A DNA stretch of 64,000 bases from Cruorifilaria tuberocauda (Eukaryota; Nematoda; Chromadorea; Rhabditida; Onchocercidae): the NCBI GenBank assembly GCA_013365365.1, contig JABVXU010000047.1, forward strand, positions 186,001-250,000, given 5' to 3'. Within the stretch, counting starts at the first letter, position 1, and each line of letters starts with the position of its first letter. Below, piece after piece: positions 1 to 11,160 of this stretch. The notes below the pieces were generated by a model. The model worked only from the letters and a program-made list of their open reading frames with translations, did no database searches and was not told the origin of the DNA. The position numbers were made by a program, and so were the translations under genes.

Positions 1-278
1 TCCTCGCTGAAAATCGTTCCTCTCTATTTTTATGATGAAAAGTAATAATCTTATCCTTTTATCTATAAATTCAGCAGATTATGGGTGGTAATCTCGATAC
101 ATTATATTCAGTAAGGTACTCAAAATTATCACAGTGGTGATTTCTATGCTGATAATATTCAATGAAACTTCATAATTTCGTTGTTATATTAAAGTGAAGA
201 AAAAGAATTTGAAATAAGAAAAATCAAAATATTTAATGTCCAATTTCCTAAATAACTTCTTCATTAACTTGCAATAAC

Positions 279-727
279 TCATACTTTAATTCTTTCACAG
301 ATTCCTGAAATGAGATGTCTCCATAAAATGATCACATTGTCCACATTTATATTATTCCAGCGATCTATTTTCGATTGAGTAACGCTGACCGTATCTGATG
401 TATTGAGCACTCAAGAAATACTGACCTTTAACACATGATCAGTTTGGAATAAAGAATTATAATTGTCCAATAAAAGAGTATAACTTTCAAGCAGTTACCG
501 CTCTAAAGATCATGTATCATAACATCTATTTTAATAACTGGTTTTCAGTAATAGAAAATTTCTTACCAGTAATAAAGTCGGAGGCCAATACTCGATTCAA
601 GCTTACCGTGCCTATGTCCTAAATTATCAAAAATTGGATCAAATGCTTTCAGATCATCAATGCTGTTTATACCGCTTCCTAGGACCTGTAATAGCATGCC
701 AGATGATTCGGACTGTCTCGCTTTCTT
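279..727 (-). pseudogene. Globin, C-terminal two exons with a one-base frameshift
   Basis: Reading the minus strand, exon 727-567 opens in phase 0 after a TTATTAG acceptor. It encodes a globin core containing GINSIDDLKAFDPIF, then LGHRHGKLESSIGLRLYYW. The LGxRHG run is the family's distal/proximal histidine region. It ends in phase 2 at a GTAAGA donor. Exon 425-279 follows after a TTAAAG acceptor and continues WSVFLECSIHQIRSALLNRK, the standard nematode globin continuation. The frame then meets TAG, but one frame over the sequence carries on as IDRWNNINVDN and ILWRHLISGIC to a TGA at 281-279, a good final globin helix. One extra base in the four-A run (plus-strand T run at 368-371) would restore the frame. 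The N-terminal half (helices A to E) was not found at higher coordinates. It is either a pseudogene or a gene with a homopolymer error in the assembly. The globin identity is clear from motifs; status as pseudogene is uncertain. Confidence 0.72.
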
Positions 728-999
728 CTAATAAATCCTTGCAAAATATAATTCTGTAATGTCTTATAATTTTCATACGATGTTTGGAAGTAAAAGTTTA
801 CAAACATCTATCTTATCCCACTGGACGATCGATCTTCCACTAACACTGATAGCATCGGTAGTAGTATTGGAAGAAATGAAAATGACTGTTCCACTGAAGG
901 TGAGTTGTGTTTACCTGAATAAAGCGAAGAGCTTGAAAAACAAATTCGTTGCTTTTCTTTTTACAACTGTTCAAATCCAAATTCATAAAAGAAAATAAC

Positions 1000-3650
1000 T
1001 GTCGGGCCTCGGGACACTGAAAGATTATTTTATCAGATGTTGATATTGATTTTATACGGAATTATCATCCATCACTTCTCCTCAGCAATGAATAATCGAC
1101 GTTGAAAAAATATTCAGCGCTTTCTTTTGACTTGAAATCATTCAACTTAATTAATACTGGCTCATCTGTATATTACTCATCTTTGTGACTAGGACGATAT
1201 TTCTAGTGCCTCAGAATGCATTATATACAATGTGTTGCAGTGTAAAATAACCATCTCAAATTGTATTATTTTTCACCAGGCATCCAAAACCAATGACATA
1301 ATTGTCGATAGTAGTTAAGAACTGCCTATTGAGGAGGCCAACAATAATGTTGTAGCATTTAAAATTTTTATACTTATAGCACGTTAGTATGCCTTTAGTT
1401 AATACCGTTATCATCGTCTTTTTGCTACCTAAATGAACAGGATAGATTTCAAATTTTATTCAGAATAACATCTAAAATTATCTCGAACTAGTGAAAATAA
1501 TTTGTAACAGTTGGGATATATGAATATATGGAGGTCAAAAATCATTCTATATATATTGCAAGCAATTGCTTGTTTTTCTGCTTTCATTTTTTCCAAGATC
1601 TCCTCAATAGTCGGATCTCGAAATCATACCACCCTTCCAAACTAAAAATAACTCTTCGCTAATGCCAAATGTAATACTATTACTCAAAATGCTAATGAGC
1701 CATCGTTTTCTTTCTTTATTCATATTTACTCCAGACAAGGAATTCATTCAGAGAAAATTAGCAATGAAAATTGCAATGGACATATATTTGGCAATATTTG
1801 TCACACCGAAAAAAACTATGCAAATGATAATATCTGGAAGCGACGTCTTCTTTTGCTTCGTAATTTGACATATTAATTACAGATTAATAAGACTAGATCG
1901 ATAGAATATATATTGATAGATTAAACCTCAAATTATATCAGTGTCTTGACAAATTAATATCGATTTACAAGTGCTTCAATGGCGCCATTGATTAGTTTCA
2001 CAAAATGATTCAGTGTTAATTTTATAACAAATGTTTGAAACTATTTTACCAAAGTCATCGTATCGTTAATTTTAAAGCATTTTTTCAATTCTCTGTAACT
2101 CTGGTTAATTCTTATTAGTCCAGTGAGGTCAAAAGGTACTGCATCCTCGAACAAACAATAATGAATTGCAGATGATGTATGTGTTAGGATAATTTTTTAA
2201 TTCTTAAAATGAAGAAATCCGAATCTGGATTTGATAAGTATTCATTATATCAATAACTTCCTACGTAATAATATTACATGATGGTAGTGAAAAGATTTTA
2301 TGGAAAAGTATTTATGATCCTTGAAGAGCATCTGTAAGAAAACAGTACAGTAAGCCTAAAAATCAATACTGTGGAGTTGCAGAGAATGCAAACTCTCTAT
2401 ATACTTATAACTAAGAGAAACCGATTTTCCAATAGGGTTAGATAAATTACTCGGTATTGTATTGATTATTTATCCGCTGCAATTATTCAGTTATTCCTAA
2501 TAACACAATTTACAGTTAGATTTGAACTGGAAAAGGAAAAAGGACAATTATGGAACTATGAAAAAGATACTATTTGAAAAATAAAAAAAGATGAAAATTT
2601 TAAAACGAAATGGATTAATGAAGAAGGTAATTTGTCGAATTCTATTAGCTATTATTGCGCGGTCATCGAACTGCATAAAATTTTTTTTTAATTTTTCGTT
2701 TTTTGTTGGAAATTTTCAATGGTTTTAGGAAATCCTCCCGAACAAATAACAAATATTAACATTAGAGAAGTTATATTTGTTCTTACCTGCTGCACATATA
2801 CCGTTAAATTTCAACTGATAAAATATTCTACAGTTCAAGCCAATACTAAAGAATATGCTCTGAAATACTTTTTAGATTAATAATCACAAATCATTCAAGC
2901 TATCGTAGTTAAGACTGAGAAGATCAACTAAATTTTAATTTATTGTATTCAGTGTTACTGGCACGTATTTGCTAAAAATTAAAATCCTTTTCTACTTTTT
3001 AATGTTAAATTAATTATAATAAAGATTAAAATTATCGAGATTTCACTTTCTACAACAAAAGCGAATTTAAGAATTTTAGTCTGGAAAAATCGACCTATCA
3101 CACAATGGAGATGGAGGCAATCTTATTAAAAGATAGTCACATATGCATATAGAATTGAATAGTCTTTAACTGACAACTCGTTATAAACAGATCGACCGCA
3201 TTACTGGGGAAGAATTATGAAAAAATAGTATTATAAAAACAGCAGTACTAGAAAACGAAATGAATTCGTATCAGTTTCCATCGTTTGAACTATAGCTTCA
3301 AATAAAGGGTGATTGATTTTAAAAAAGTTAGTTCAAAAAATTAAAACGAAATCAAATGTGTAACCAGTGTCAAACAAATTAAAATTATGCTCATTAAAGA
3401 GCTAGGCTAAAGAATAAGTTCATGGCATATCAGTATGATATCTATTTGCTACGTCATTAAGCTGTTGAAAATAATGATGAAACACTGATTCATTGAAGCC
3501 GATAGGTTACACTGAAAGGAATGGTGAAATTATGAAGACAGAAGACCGAAAGAAAGATATGTTCTGAGGAATACGCCTTTGTAAAGAATACAAAGTTTTA
3601 AGGAGCCATGGGTACGGTAGCAATAGAACAGTTTGACTTGATGCTTACAT
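1000..3650. other. Intergenic, no gene seen
   Basis: AT-rich sequence with frequent stops on both strands. The missing N-terminal exon of the globin should lie here on the minus strand if the gene is intact, but I could not identify one by its motifs. A 68-codon ORF at 1662-1868 has no supporting features. Confidence 0.5.
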
Positions 3651-3947
3651 AATGGAAGTAAACAGCCAAGTCTTTAATTGTAACTTGGACCAACTGAGGC
3701 GAGAAGTCCAAAATATCGCGGAACTTTGGATCTCTTTTGAGAATCAACGGTGAAAGCCACGGAAATGAAATTTTTTCATCGTCTTGTTGAAGAGAGGATG
3801 ATGACGGAAATAAAACAACTCGTTAAATTAAAACGAAAAAAGCCTAAAGAAGAGCAACGCGAGGAATTGTTGTACAATTTTCAAATTTCAGTTCAAGTTA
3901 AGGCTCAGGAATCAGATTCTAATATAAGGCTTAAAAAAGAAAGTTAA
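3651..3947 (+). pseudogene. Unrecognised coding-like stretch, two frames
   Basis: Two adjoining open segments read like protein. 3651 onward gives a 33-codon segment containing QLRREVQNIAELWISFENQR, then stops. From 3750 another frame continues for 65 codons as a charged, helix-prone segment (for example FFHRLVEERM and KKPKEEQREELL) ending at TAA. The amino-acid make-up (Glu, Lys, Arg, Gln heptad-like) suggests a coiled coil. The change of frame falls at a GTGAAA that could be a donor, but I see no matching acceptor, so either an intron or a frameshift is possible. No family is recognised. It may be a decayed gene, retrogene or element fragment. Confidence 0.28.
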
Positions 3948-5624
3948 CCTCGTAATATTAGTGATCATAGTTCTTATCCTTCCTCTTCATCGTCTCTCAT
4001 TCTACTCATTAGTTCGCTACTGCCTGGTTATTTCTTCAATTGCCCAAGAAAACATTTCACTTTTAGACCTGCACTGATGCTTTTAAGCTTCGATTTGGGG
4101 TATTTGTGATATCGTGCAAATAACATATTTTGCTGAAAAAGTAATTTGTAATTACCAACCGCAAAATACTGTTAATTGATCCGTTCTTTTCCAAATAAAT
4201 AAAAAAATGAATTATTTTTCTGGACTTCAATAAGGAATATGAAAAAATTCAGAGTTAGCTTTTCGATATAAGTCCATTAATAACTGGCAGCCTGACAACA
4301 GGCCTAACTATTTACTAAGTCTGAGTAAATAGTGATTGCAATAGAAGTAGAAATCAGGAAAATATCTATAATTTTTTGGAGAGATAATGTCCAGAAACCT
4401 TTATTTTCTATGGGACTTTATAGTTGGAGATATTCACTTCAAAATATGGGATTTTAGACTTTTCCAGACAATTTTTCCTTTTCCTTTTTCTTGGAAATAT
4501 TGTTAATAGGTGAATGGATGGATAAGTGGATATTACGGCTTTAGAGAAGCTTGTTATGTCCATCATTATATTAAACTAAAAAGAATCGATATATAACGTG
4601 AGAATTCACACAAAAAAGAATAACCAAAATTTCTCGTCAGATGCTAAAGTTTCTTTGCGCAAGTCAATTAAGTCTAAGTACTTTTGCTGCGCTACAGTGA
4701 AATGCTTTGTTTTTTTTTGTTTTTTATGATTTTATCATCCTCAGAAAAAAAAATTTGATTACAAGTGGAAGAAAAAGAATGGATCTTTCTTTGCATGCTT
4801 TTTGGTATTTGTTTTTCACAAAAACTACTGAATGGAGTACGGCGGCACATAAGATTCTTAACGTGGAATTACTGCTTAATAGATAGATATATTATCCTGC
4901 AAGTGATCATAGTTTACCAGAAAATACATTTCTTCCGATAACATTTCGATGTGAGATATTTCCAACTAAGTATTTCAACTTTTCCATTTGTTCCTTGGCA
5001 GTGTTTACCTGATACTGATTTAATTAAAATCTAGCTTGGTTAAACAACCAATCAAAATAGTCAGCTTTGGTCATATGAATTGCTTGTTTTCTCATTTACG
5101 TTGGCTCATGGCCTCATTCCTGTCTATATGTGGATTAACTAGCTTATTTGTATTATGCATGCGCTTCTTGTTAATTCATGGGTGACGGGAATTTACCAAG
5201 TGCAGCATGCACATAATTTGAAAGAATTATTTTTCTAATTTTTCAAACTATTCCAAATCTTTTGGTAAGGAATGCTCTGGAAATATGCACATTGCGTGTT
5301 ATTCACGAACAGTTCATTCTCATAATGTCCAACATTTTGAAATAATCTTGTCCATAAAATTGATATTCAGTGGTCGTCAATCCGCCAATTTGATTAATTA
5401 TTATATCGAAGTTAATAAATGTAAATTCTGAATAATAATTTAAAAATAAAGGTAGTTCTCGAGCAAAGTTTTTAAAAACAAGTTTCTAACAGATTATATC
5501 CCATTAGATATTAAGTAAAATAAATTATTGATGATTGTGAAAAAGCATATTTCTTTTTCATAAATTCTCTTCAATAAAATGAAACCAGTCTGAGATTTTC
5601 AGTTCTACTTTACAAAAATTAGAC
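3948..5624. other. Intergenic, no gene seen
   Basis: AT-rich sequence without long open frames or recognisable motifs on either strand. Confidence 0.5.
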
Positions 5625-5816
5625 TTAAATTGTATTACCCAAATATTTAACATTGAAATTGAATGAAGGAACTATTTCAGGTATGATTGAGTTTTGTGCA
5701 CTTCTCTGAATGAATGTCGAGAAAATCAGAAATATAATATTGTAGTATTCTTCAGGATATCTTAAATTATTTGTTTTACTTTTATTAGTTCCATTAAATG
5801 GTTGTAAAAATTTCAA
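5625..5816 (-). CDS. Possible terminal exon of the unrecognised minus-strand locus
   Basis: A 63-codon open segment on the minus strand ending in TAA. It contains an asparagine/lysine-rich start, a short hydrophobic stretch (NIIFLIFSTFI) and a potential N-glycosylation site (NGT). It lies about 300 bases downstream of the larger coding segment at 6107-6416 on the same strand and may be its continuation, but I cannot show a matching splice pair. No family recognised. Confidence 0.25.
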   Translation of the reverse strand: MKFLQPFNGTNKSKTNNLRYPEEYYNIIFLIFSTFIQRSAQNSIIPEIVPSFNFNVKYLGNTI

Positions 5817-6106
5817 AGTCTTTATTGTGGAACTAGTAATGTATTTGATTCACTTCAAGAACAATGTCTTTATTTTATCAATGAAAGATTTAATTATGAA
5901 TAATGTTTAACCCTTGTTTACAATACTTTAGTCTGTGATAGCAACTTTGTTATCTAACTTTGAAATGTAAGCTAAATTAAACAACTGTGAGATAGTGGAT
6001 TTGTATGAATAAAAATAACATTTTCCAAAAAAGAAAGGTATTTTGCTTAATGTAATTCATGGTAAATAACACTTATAATACTTGAAATTAGTATAAAATT
6101 TTCTTC

Positions 6107-6743
6107 TCAGCATATTGACTTATATAAAGATGGATTCTTTTGTAATTCCAGGAAAGTAACGGTATCCTTTATGTGTTCGTAAATTTCGGGAAAAATGGGT
6201 TGGAAAAGATTAAACTGTCTATTGAAATAAAATGGAGAGAAATATGAAAATTGAGGACGATCTATCGCAGTATTAAAGGAAGTTTTCAGCATCTTCCATT
6301 CCATGTTAGAAATGTCGCCCAGAATGGATGATAAATCCCGTGTTACCCCTGTAATTACACTGTAGATAATGTCTTTTTGTTTGATTGCTATGATTGCCCG
6401 CATTTGGAAAACCGTCCTGTTATATTTTCAACAATTTTTCAGCGAACTGCATATCTATATGACAAAGTTTCTCAATTTTGATTGAAGTAATTATATTGGG
6501 CAACATTTTGAAGTTCTTTAAATCATTACTGCTTGCTTTTTACTCATACGATTGCTGCTACTTCCAAGTTCATACAAATACAACAACGATATTCATAACT
6601 TCAGTTCTGTTATATAATTTTGCAACGTTTTTCAAATTACGTTGGAAATCAGGAGGAAAAACTAATTTTGGTTCTTTAGAAAATAGAATGCAATCTTCTT
6701 TTTTCACACAAATAGCTGATTTTATATTGTTGACAATCGGTTC
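6107..6743 (-). CDS. Unrecognised multi-exon protein, 3' exons
   Basis: Three phase-consistent segments on the minus strand. Exon 6743-6582 follows a TTTAATGCAG acceptor and encodes 54 residues with ICVKKEDCILFSKEP and LVFPPDFQRNL, ending in phase 0 at GTATTT. After a 66-base intron, exon 6515-6448 (22 codons plus two bases, phase 2) includes NFKMLPNIITSIKIEKL. The next segment, 6416-6107, needs phase 2 and encodes 102 further residues (for example GDISNMEWKMLKTSF and FNLFQPIFPEIYEHI) to a TGA stop. The intervening intron would be only 31 bases (6417-6447), which is very short; otherwise the locus carries a frameshift there. I do not recognise the family. The composition is clearly protein-like over about 180 codons. 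The 5' end is unresolved. It is transcribed away from the PGAP2 gene. Confidence 0.45.
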
Positions 6744-6833
6744 CTGCATTAAACATAATTTCAGTCAGTCTTATAATAGGCTTTTCTGAAAAGACTTACT
6801 GTATTAAACCAGTCTTTAAAGTTTGCTTAATGG

Positions 6834-7088
6834 TCAATCTTTGGCCTTAAGTCGAGAACTGGATATTAAGCTGATCAAGAAGTGATGGCGTTCTTGCATG
6901 CAAAGAAAGTCCATTAAAATGTCATGTTTGAAATTACTAAATGTCAGCGTGTAAATAATTTTTTTGATCAATTTCCATTGATGAAGCTTTGTATTTTGTG
7001 ACAAATAAAATATTAAATCACATGCAAGAATTCGAAAAATTCTTAAAAATTTGGAAGGATTAAAAAATGAGTGACGATAGACGATCAC
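6834..7088 (-). CDS. Unrecognised ORF, possible 5' part of the same minus-strand locus
   Basis: An 84-codon open segment, extended a few codons upstream before a stop. It includes FLRIFRILACDLIFYLSQN, HQWKLIKKI and FLCMQERHHFLISL and reads like a helical protein fragment. It ends at TGA with no phase-matching donor to join it to the exon at 6743, so the link is unproven. No clear ATG or acceptor opens it. It lies only 90 bases from the start codon of the divergent PGAP2 gene, so the two may share a promoter. Confidence 0.3.
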   Translation of the reverse strand: MIVYRHSFFNPSKFLRIFRILACDLIFYLSQNTKLHQWKLIKKIIYTLTFSNFKHDILMDFLCMQERHHFLISLISSSRLKAKD

Positions 7089-7139
7089 TTCCGGAAAATT
7101 TTCATGTATTGATTGGTTTTAGTAAATAGGTTTGTTTTC

Positions 7140-7147
7140 TTTTTTAG
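7140..7147 (+). other. Candidate trans-splice acceptor for the PGAP2-like gene
   Basis: A TTTTTTAG acceptor ends at 7147, 30 bases before the ATG at 7178, with no upstream donor evident. This matches the way nematode spliced leaders are added close to start codons and supports the chosen start. Confidence 0.45.
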
Positions 7148-7177
7148 CAACAGTTATAGACTTATTAAATATCTTAC

Positions 7178-9507
7178 ATGGAAAGTAAAAGAACGGAACA
7201 ACAATTGGATAATAAAAACAATCGGGAAACTCCATACAATCCATCACCAATTTGTGTTAAAAATGGAAAAATGGTATGAAAGTTTTGTTTTCATTCACTG
7301 AAATTTTAACATGTACATTTTACAAATTCCTTTACAAATAAATAAGTCTGGAGCTTGGCTAAAATGAGAGTATAATTCTGAAGAGAAAAATATATAGCAG
7401 TTTATTTCTTACAGGTGACTGAGTTGCTTCGTTATTCACCGGTAACGGTATTTTTAATTGGTTTCGTACCGCCAGTGATTGGTGCATTTTCAGCCATAAT
7501 CACAGCTTTAGTTTTTCACAGTGAACAAATTAGCAATTACAATTGGCAATGCGGGGCAAGCATACACTCATATTTGTAAATTTTGAAGGTTTTTTTTGAA
7601 ATTTATATTTTAGTTTTTCCGAAACTTCTAAATTCGCATTGGTTTACATTGAGTATTTAAATGACAGAGTTTAATCGAAATACTCACATAACTTAATAAA
7701 TAAATGAAATTTGTATTTGAATTTGCAGAGAGCACGACTACCATCACTTTCACGAATAATAAATTTACCGTTAGAACGGTTATTCTGGCAATTTTTGGTG
7801 CTTGTACAAACACTGCCTCGATTCATTGAATTATTCACTGGCTGTAAGTCTTTCTAATTAGTACTTTTGAGGTTTTTCCAAAACTTGCCAGAAGTAATTA
7901 ATACTTCTTTCTCTCTAAATAAAAAACTAATCCTTTTTATTACAAATTATTAATTTAATTTAAACTTATGTTTGCAGTTTGCCGATATGGACGTTTAATA
8001 AATGTCAACTGTCGGCATAAACGATTTTATAAATTTGCTCGATATGTATACTTTTATTCCGGCACTGCAGAATTGCTATTTCTTATTGGTTTATCACTTT
8101 TGGGTGAACGCGAAAATATTCGTAAGAAAATATTTGCATGATACTGATATTTTTTAAAAATTTGTAAAAAGAATGTTGTTCAGAGAGGAATCTCATCTTG
8201 AATTATATGATTAACAAAGTAAAAACGAAATGAATTAATCTATCCATCTTTGCTCACAGTACCGATTTTCATCAGGAAAGTTGATTTTATGAAATGTATT
8301 ACGGCAGTCATGATTTATTTCTGAGATAATTTCTTCAATTCTTGAACCTATCGAAGAATTTTTTTGCCGAAATTTATGAATTTGTATATTTCAGAGGTCC
8401 ACGTTATACTTTTCTACATATTTGGATTTTGTGGTATCAGTTTTTTCATAGCAAATCTTATTTGCCATCGACATTCGCTGTATTTCCTTCACCCATATGT
8501 AAGTTGCTTGAATTCCCTGTATTCGATGATATTTGGAATTGTGATATAGAAACTTTGATTTTTGGTATGGAGGCCAGTTAAATATTTTGTATGAGTTTCA
8601 AAATTAAATATCTCGAGAAAAAAGCACTAAAATCGATACATCAATTAATTTGATTACTAAGAAATCGCATAATACTTGTGTTGGAAAAAAATTTATGGAC
8701 GGGGACTCTCTCCTATCACAAACAGCGGTCCATAAGAAGATGGATTCTCCAGCGTTTAGTTTACCTTTGCTTGTGATTCCTTTGTTTACCATGAATTTGC
8801 TTCGATTTTTAGCGGTATTGATAAAAAAGATGTGAACGCTCAATTATCATAGGTAGGGAACCTTTTTTCTTTTCAGAAAAGCACCTTTGTTTGAGAATAG
8901 ATCCAGTAACTTAAATATCTCTCATTGAACTTCCAGAAACTTTAGCAATGCTTTACAGTGTCGTCATTTGCCAAGTGCTGGTAGTATAAATGATACTCGA
9001 CTGAATTTGAAACTTAGATTGAAAATGAACTAAGACATAAAAATATATCGAGATTCTTGCAGGGTCGTCTATCATATTATTTGAAACTTACTTTTTCCAC
9101 TGTTTATTTATTATCTGTTCCTATTTTGTTAACATCCTTCGTATTATATTGGAAAATTTGTATTACAGCTGGTAAATACTTTTTGTTCTGAAAATAATTA
9201 CAAAAATGATATCATCAATTTTGTTGCTGATAGCTTGCAATCTATTTTTACCATTCGGATAAAGTTGAATACATTTTTTTCTTCTTGTTTTCTGTAAAAG
9301 CAAGAAAAATGACTTATTTCGATTTGTTTTTGGGATGTAATTTCAGCATATGATATATTTGCGATATGTGAATATGTTGGAGTATTTTTGAATATCGCTT
9401 ACCATGGTTGTGCATTTTTTGATATTCGATATAAGGTGATATTTAGTGCTCGCCTAATTGAAGCGGCAGCACAATTTTCGGAAAATTATCCGAAAAGAAT
9501 AATGTGA
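7178..9507 (+). CDS. PGAP2/FRAG1-family membrane protein (GPI lipid remodelling)
   Basis: Seven exons: 7178-7273, 7415-7555, 7729-7843, 7978-8121, 8395-8498, 9063-9171 and 9347-9507. They give 289 residues, near the family's usual 250-320. The first exon supplies a hydrophilic start (MESKRTEQQL). Then come the family's first membrane segment (SPVTVFLIGFVPPVIGAFSA), a short luminal loop with a conserved-position Cys (YNWQCG), and further membrane segments including the YSGTAELLFLIGLSLLGERE and GFCGISFFIANL runs. The last segments hold ICEYVGVFLNIAYHGCAFFD before the stop. PGAP2 proteins act in the Golgi/ER in fatty-acid remodelling of GPI anchors after attachment to protein. All phases agree. 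The donor of exon 2 is GC (GGG followed by GCAAGC), not GT, and no GT alternative keeps the frame. The neighbouring gene on the minus strand is divergent and very close. Confidence 0.85.
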
Positions 9508-10245
9508 TCATTACATGCAAAAATGAGATATATTTTTTTGATACTACAAGTTGACCATTAATGTTAGCAGAACTGCCGAGAATTTCATTAAAATTTCAAA
9601 AATTCTTTACTGTTTTTGAAGACCATCGAAAAATTCTGAATTCTATCTGAAAAGAATATTGTTTTTGTTTTTGTTTGTTTTTTGTTCCAACAAACAATTA
9701 AATTATTATAATTAAATTTGTTTTTGTTTGTTGGCATAATTTAATTGAATATTTTTCTATACATTCATATAGTGAAAGGAAGTTCATATTGTAATTGAAA
9801 AGTGTTCATCATTATTGCCCACTGATTTCTGTTTTCACAATCATTTCATCGAATCTTGAGATAAAGTCAGGAACAACTACTGTTCCTATGTTGCAACTGA
9901 TTTCCATTCTATTCATCTAATGGGTTTTTTTCCCTTTCTTCCGTAACATACATGGCACTAATTTTTCAATTCAAGCAAATCTAGTTAGTGTTGTCTTCCA
10001 GTTTACGAAGGTAACAAATTTGAAATTTTGTTAAAATGACATTGTCTTACATTAGGAAATATTGACATTAATCCATGTTTTGGTTATTAGCTCGCCTTGA
10101 TTTTGTAATTTCCATCTGTCTTATGCAAAATGATTTGTTCTATTATTGTTTTCAAGCTTTTTTAGCGGTTCTAAATATGGGAGTGCTGTCCTTGACGATT
10201 CTTAGCAATTTAATTCTGTATTACTAAGGTTGACTGAAATTATGG
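9508..10245. other. 3' flank of the PGAP2-like gene, no gene seen
   Basis: AT-rich sequence with T-rich and TTTG-repeat stretches around 9660-9730 and no open frame of note. Confidence 0.45.
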
Positions 10246-10868
10246 AAGCACTGCTTTTGCAGCAACAGCATCAGAGCATATCACATACATCCTATCTCCA
10301 AGCAACACGTCCTTAAAGCGTTCTTTATCAATTGAAAAAAGACGTAGGATAGCTGTAACATATCTAATTGGAAATTCAAAATTTTATTTGGTTCAATTTT
10401 TGTTTGGGATATCAGATATTACAATCAAAGTACTTCCAATGAAGACGACAGCTGCTTGTGTTAATATGAACAGCAATAATTTAATGTTTCACTGGAAAAT
10501 TTTGTAACATTTTCTTGACTTCGAGGAAAAATGATCAAGATCGCAAGCAGTATACACAACATCTGAAGCAGTGGAAGAAACGACTTGAAGGAAGTTGGTT
10601 ACGTGAAGCATGTCGCACACCTGAATTAGCACTGCGAAATTATCTCCAATTTTCTTCACTATGTTCACCTCATACTCTCATTCCCACTCGGTCAAAGTAC
10701 AGCTCCGATCGATGCATTCTACTTCATATAAATATATATATATATACACAGACACCACACACACACCCATACACACACAAATACACTGATACACTTACAT
10801 TTAGATACAGACTGAACAAAGAACTACAAACCACCACCGTCTCAGCTAGCCGCTGCTTGCTTGGTTAA
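10246..10868 (+). CDS. Unrecognised coding-like segments ending in simple repeats
   Basis: A short ATG-led frame near 10241 encodes a glutamine-rich start (ALLLQQQHQS) of about two dozen codons to a stop. After a gap, 10515-10868 is open for 117 codons. Its first 45 or so codons have mixed, protein-like composition, with YTQHLKQWKKRLEGSW and LREACRTPELALRNYL; the remainder runs into AT and AC microsatellite and is not convincing. No clean splice pair joins the two pieces. I do not recognise a family. It could be the end of a small regulatory protein with a basic helical segment, or chance. Confidence 0.25.
10731..10795. repeat. AT/AC microsatellite
   Basis: An ATATAT run followed by imperfect AC dinucleotides (ACACACAC, with CAT and AAT interruptions). 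Confidence 0.85.
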
Positions 10869-11160
10869 TTCAATTTTGATTATAAACTTGACGCAAACGC
10901 TCCCATTACATACATGCACGCACGGACATGCACGTGCGATTGTTAATTATATATAGATATATTTGTGCTTATTTCTGTGTTCAATTACCTCAGATAAAAG
11001 TGCTAAATAGAGTACGAGAAAAGATGTTAGTGTGTTATGTTTATTTTTACTGCATTTATCCATGTTACATTATTACTTGTGGGAAAGCAGCACTGTATTT
11101 GAAAAGAGGTAAGGATAGCACGAGCTGGCTTGCAGCATTTGGAATGGTTGAGTTATTGAA

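Noticed and set aside
759..998. 79-codon plus-strand ORF and an overlapping frame rich in Ser, Thr, Asp and Asn ending near a GTGAGT
   Set aside because: Both strands are open here, no acceptor is convincing, and it lies just upstream of the minus-strand globin without fitting it.
8342..8843. Several short ORFs on both strands inside the PGAP2-like gene
   Set aside because: They are exon 5 read with flanking intron, or intronic frames. Splice phase supports only the 8395-8498 exon.
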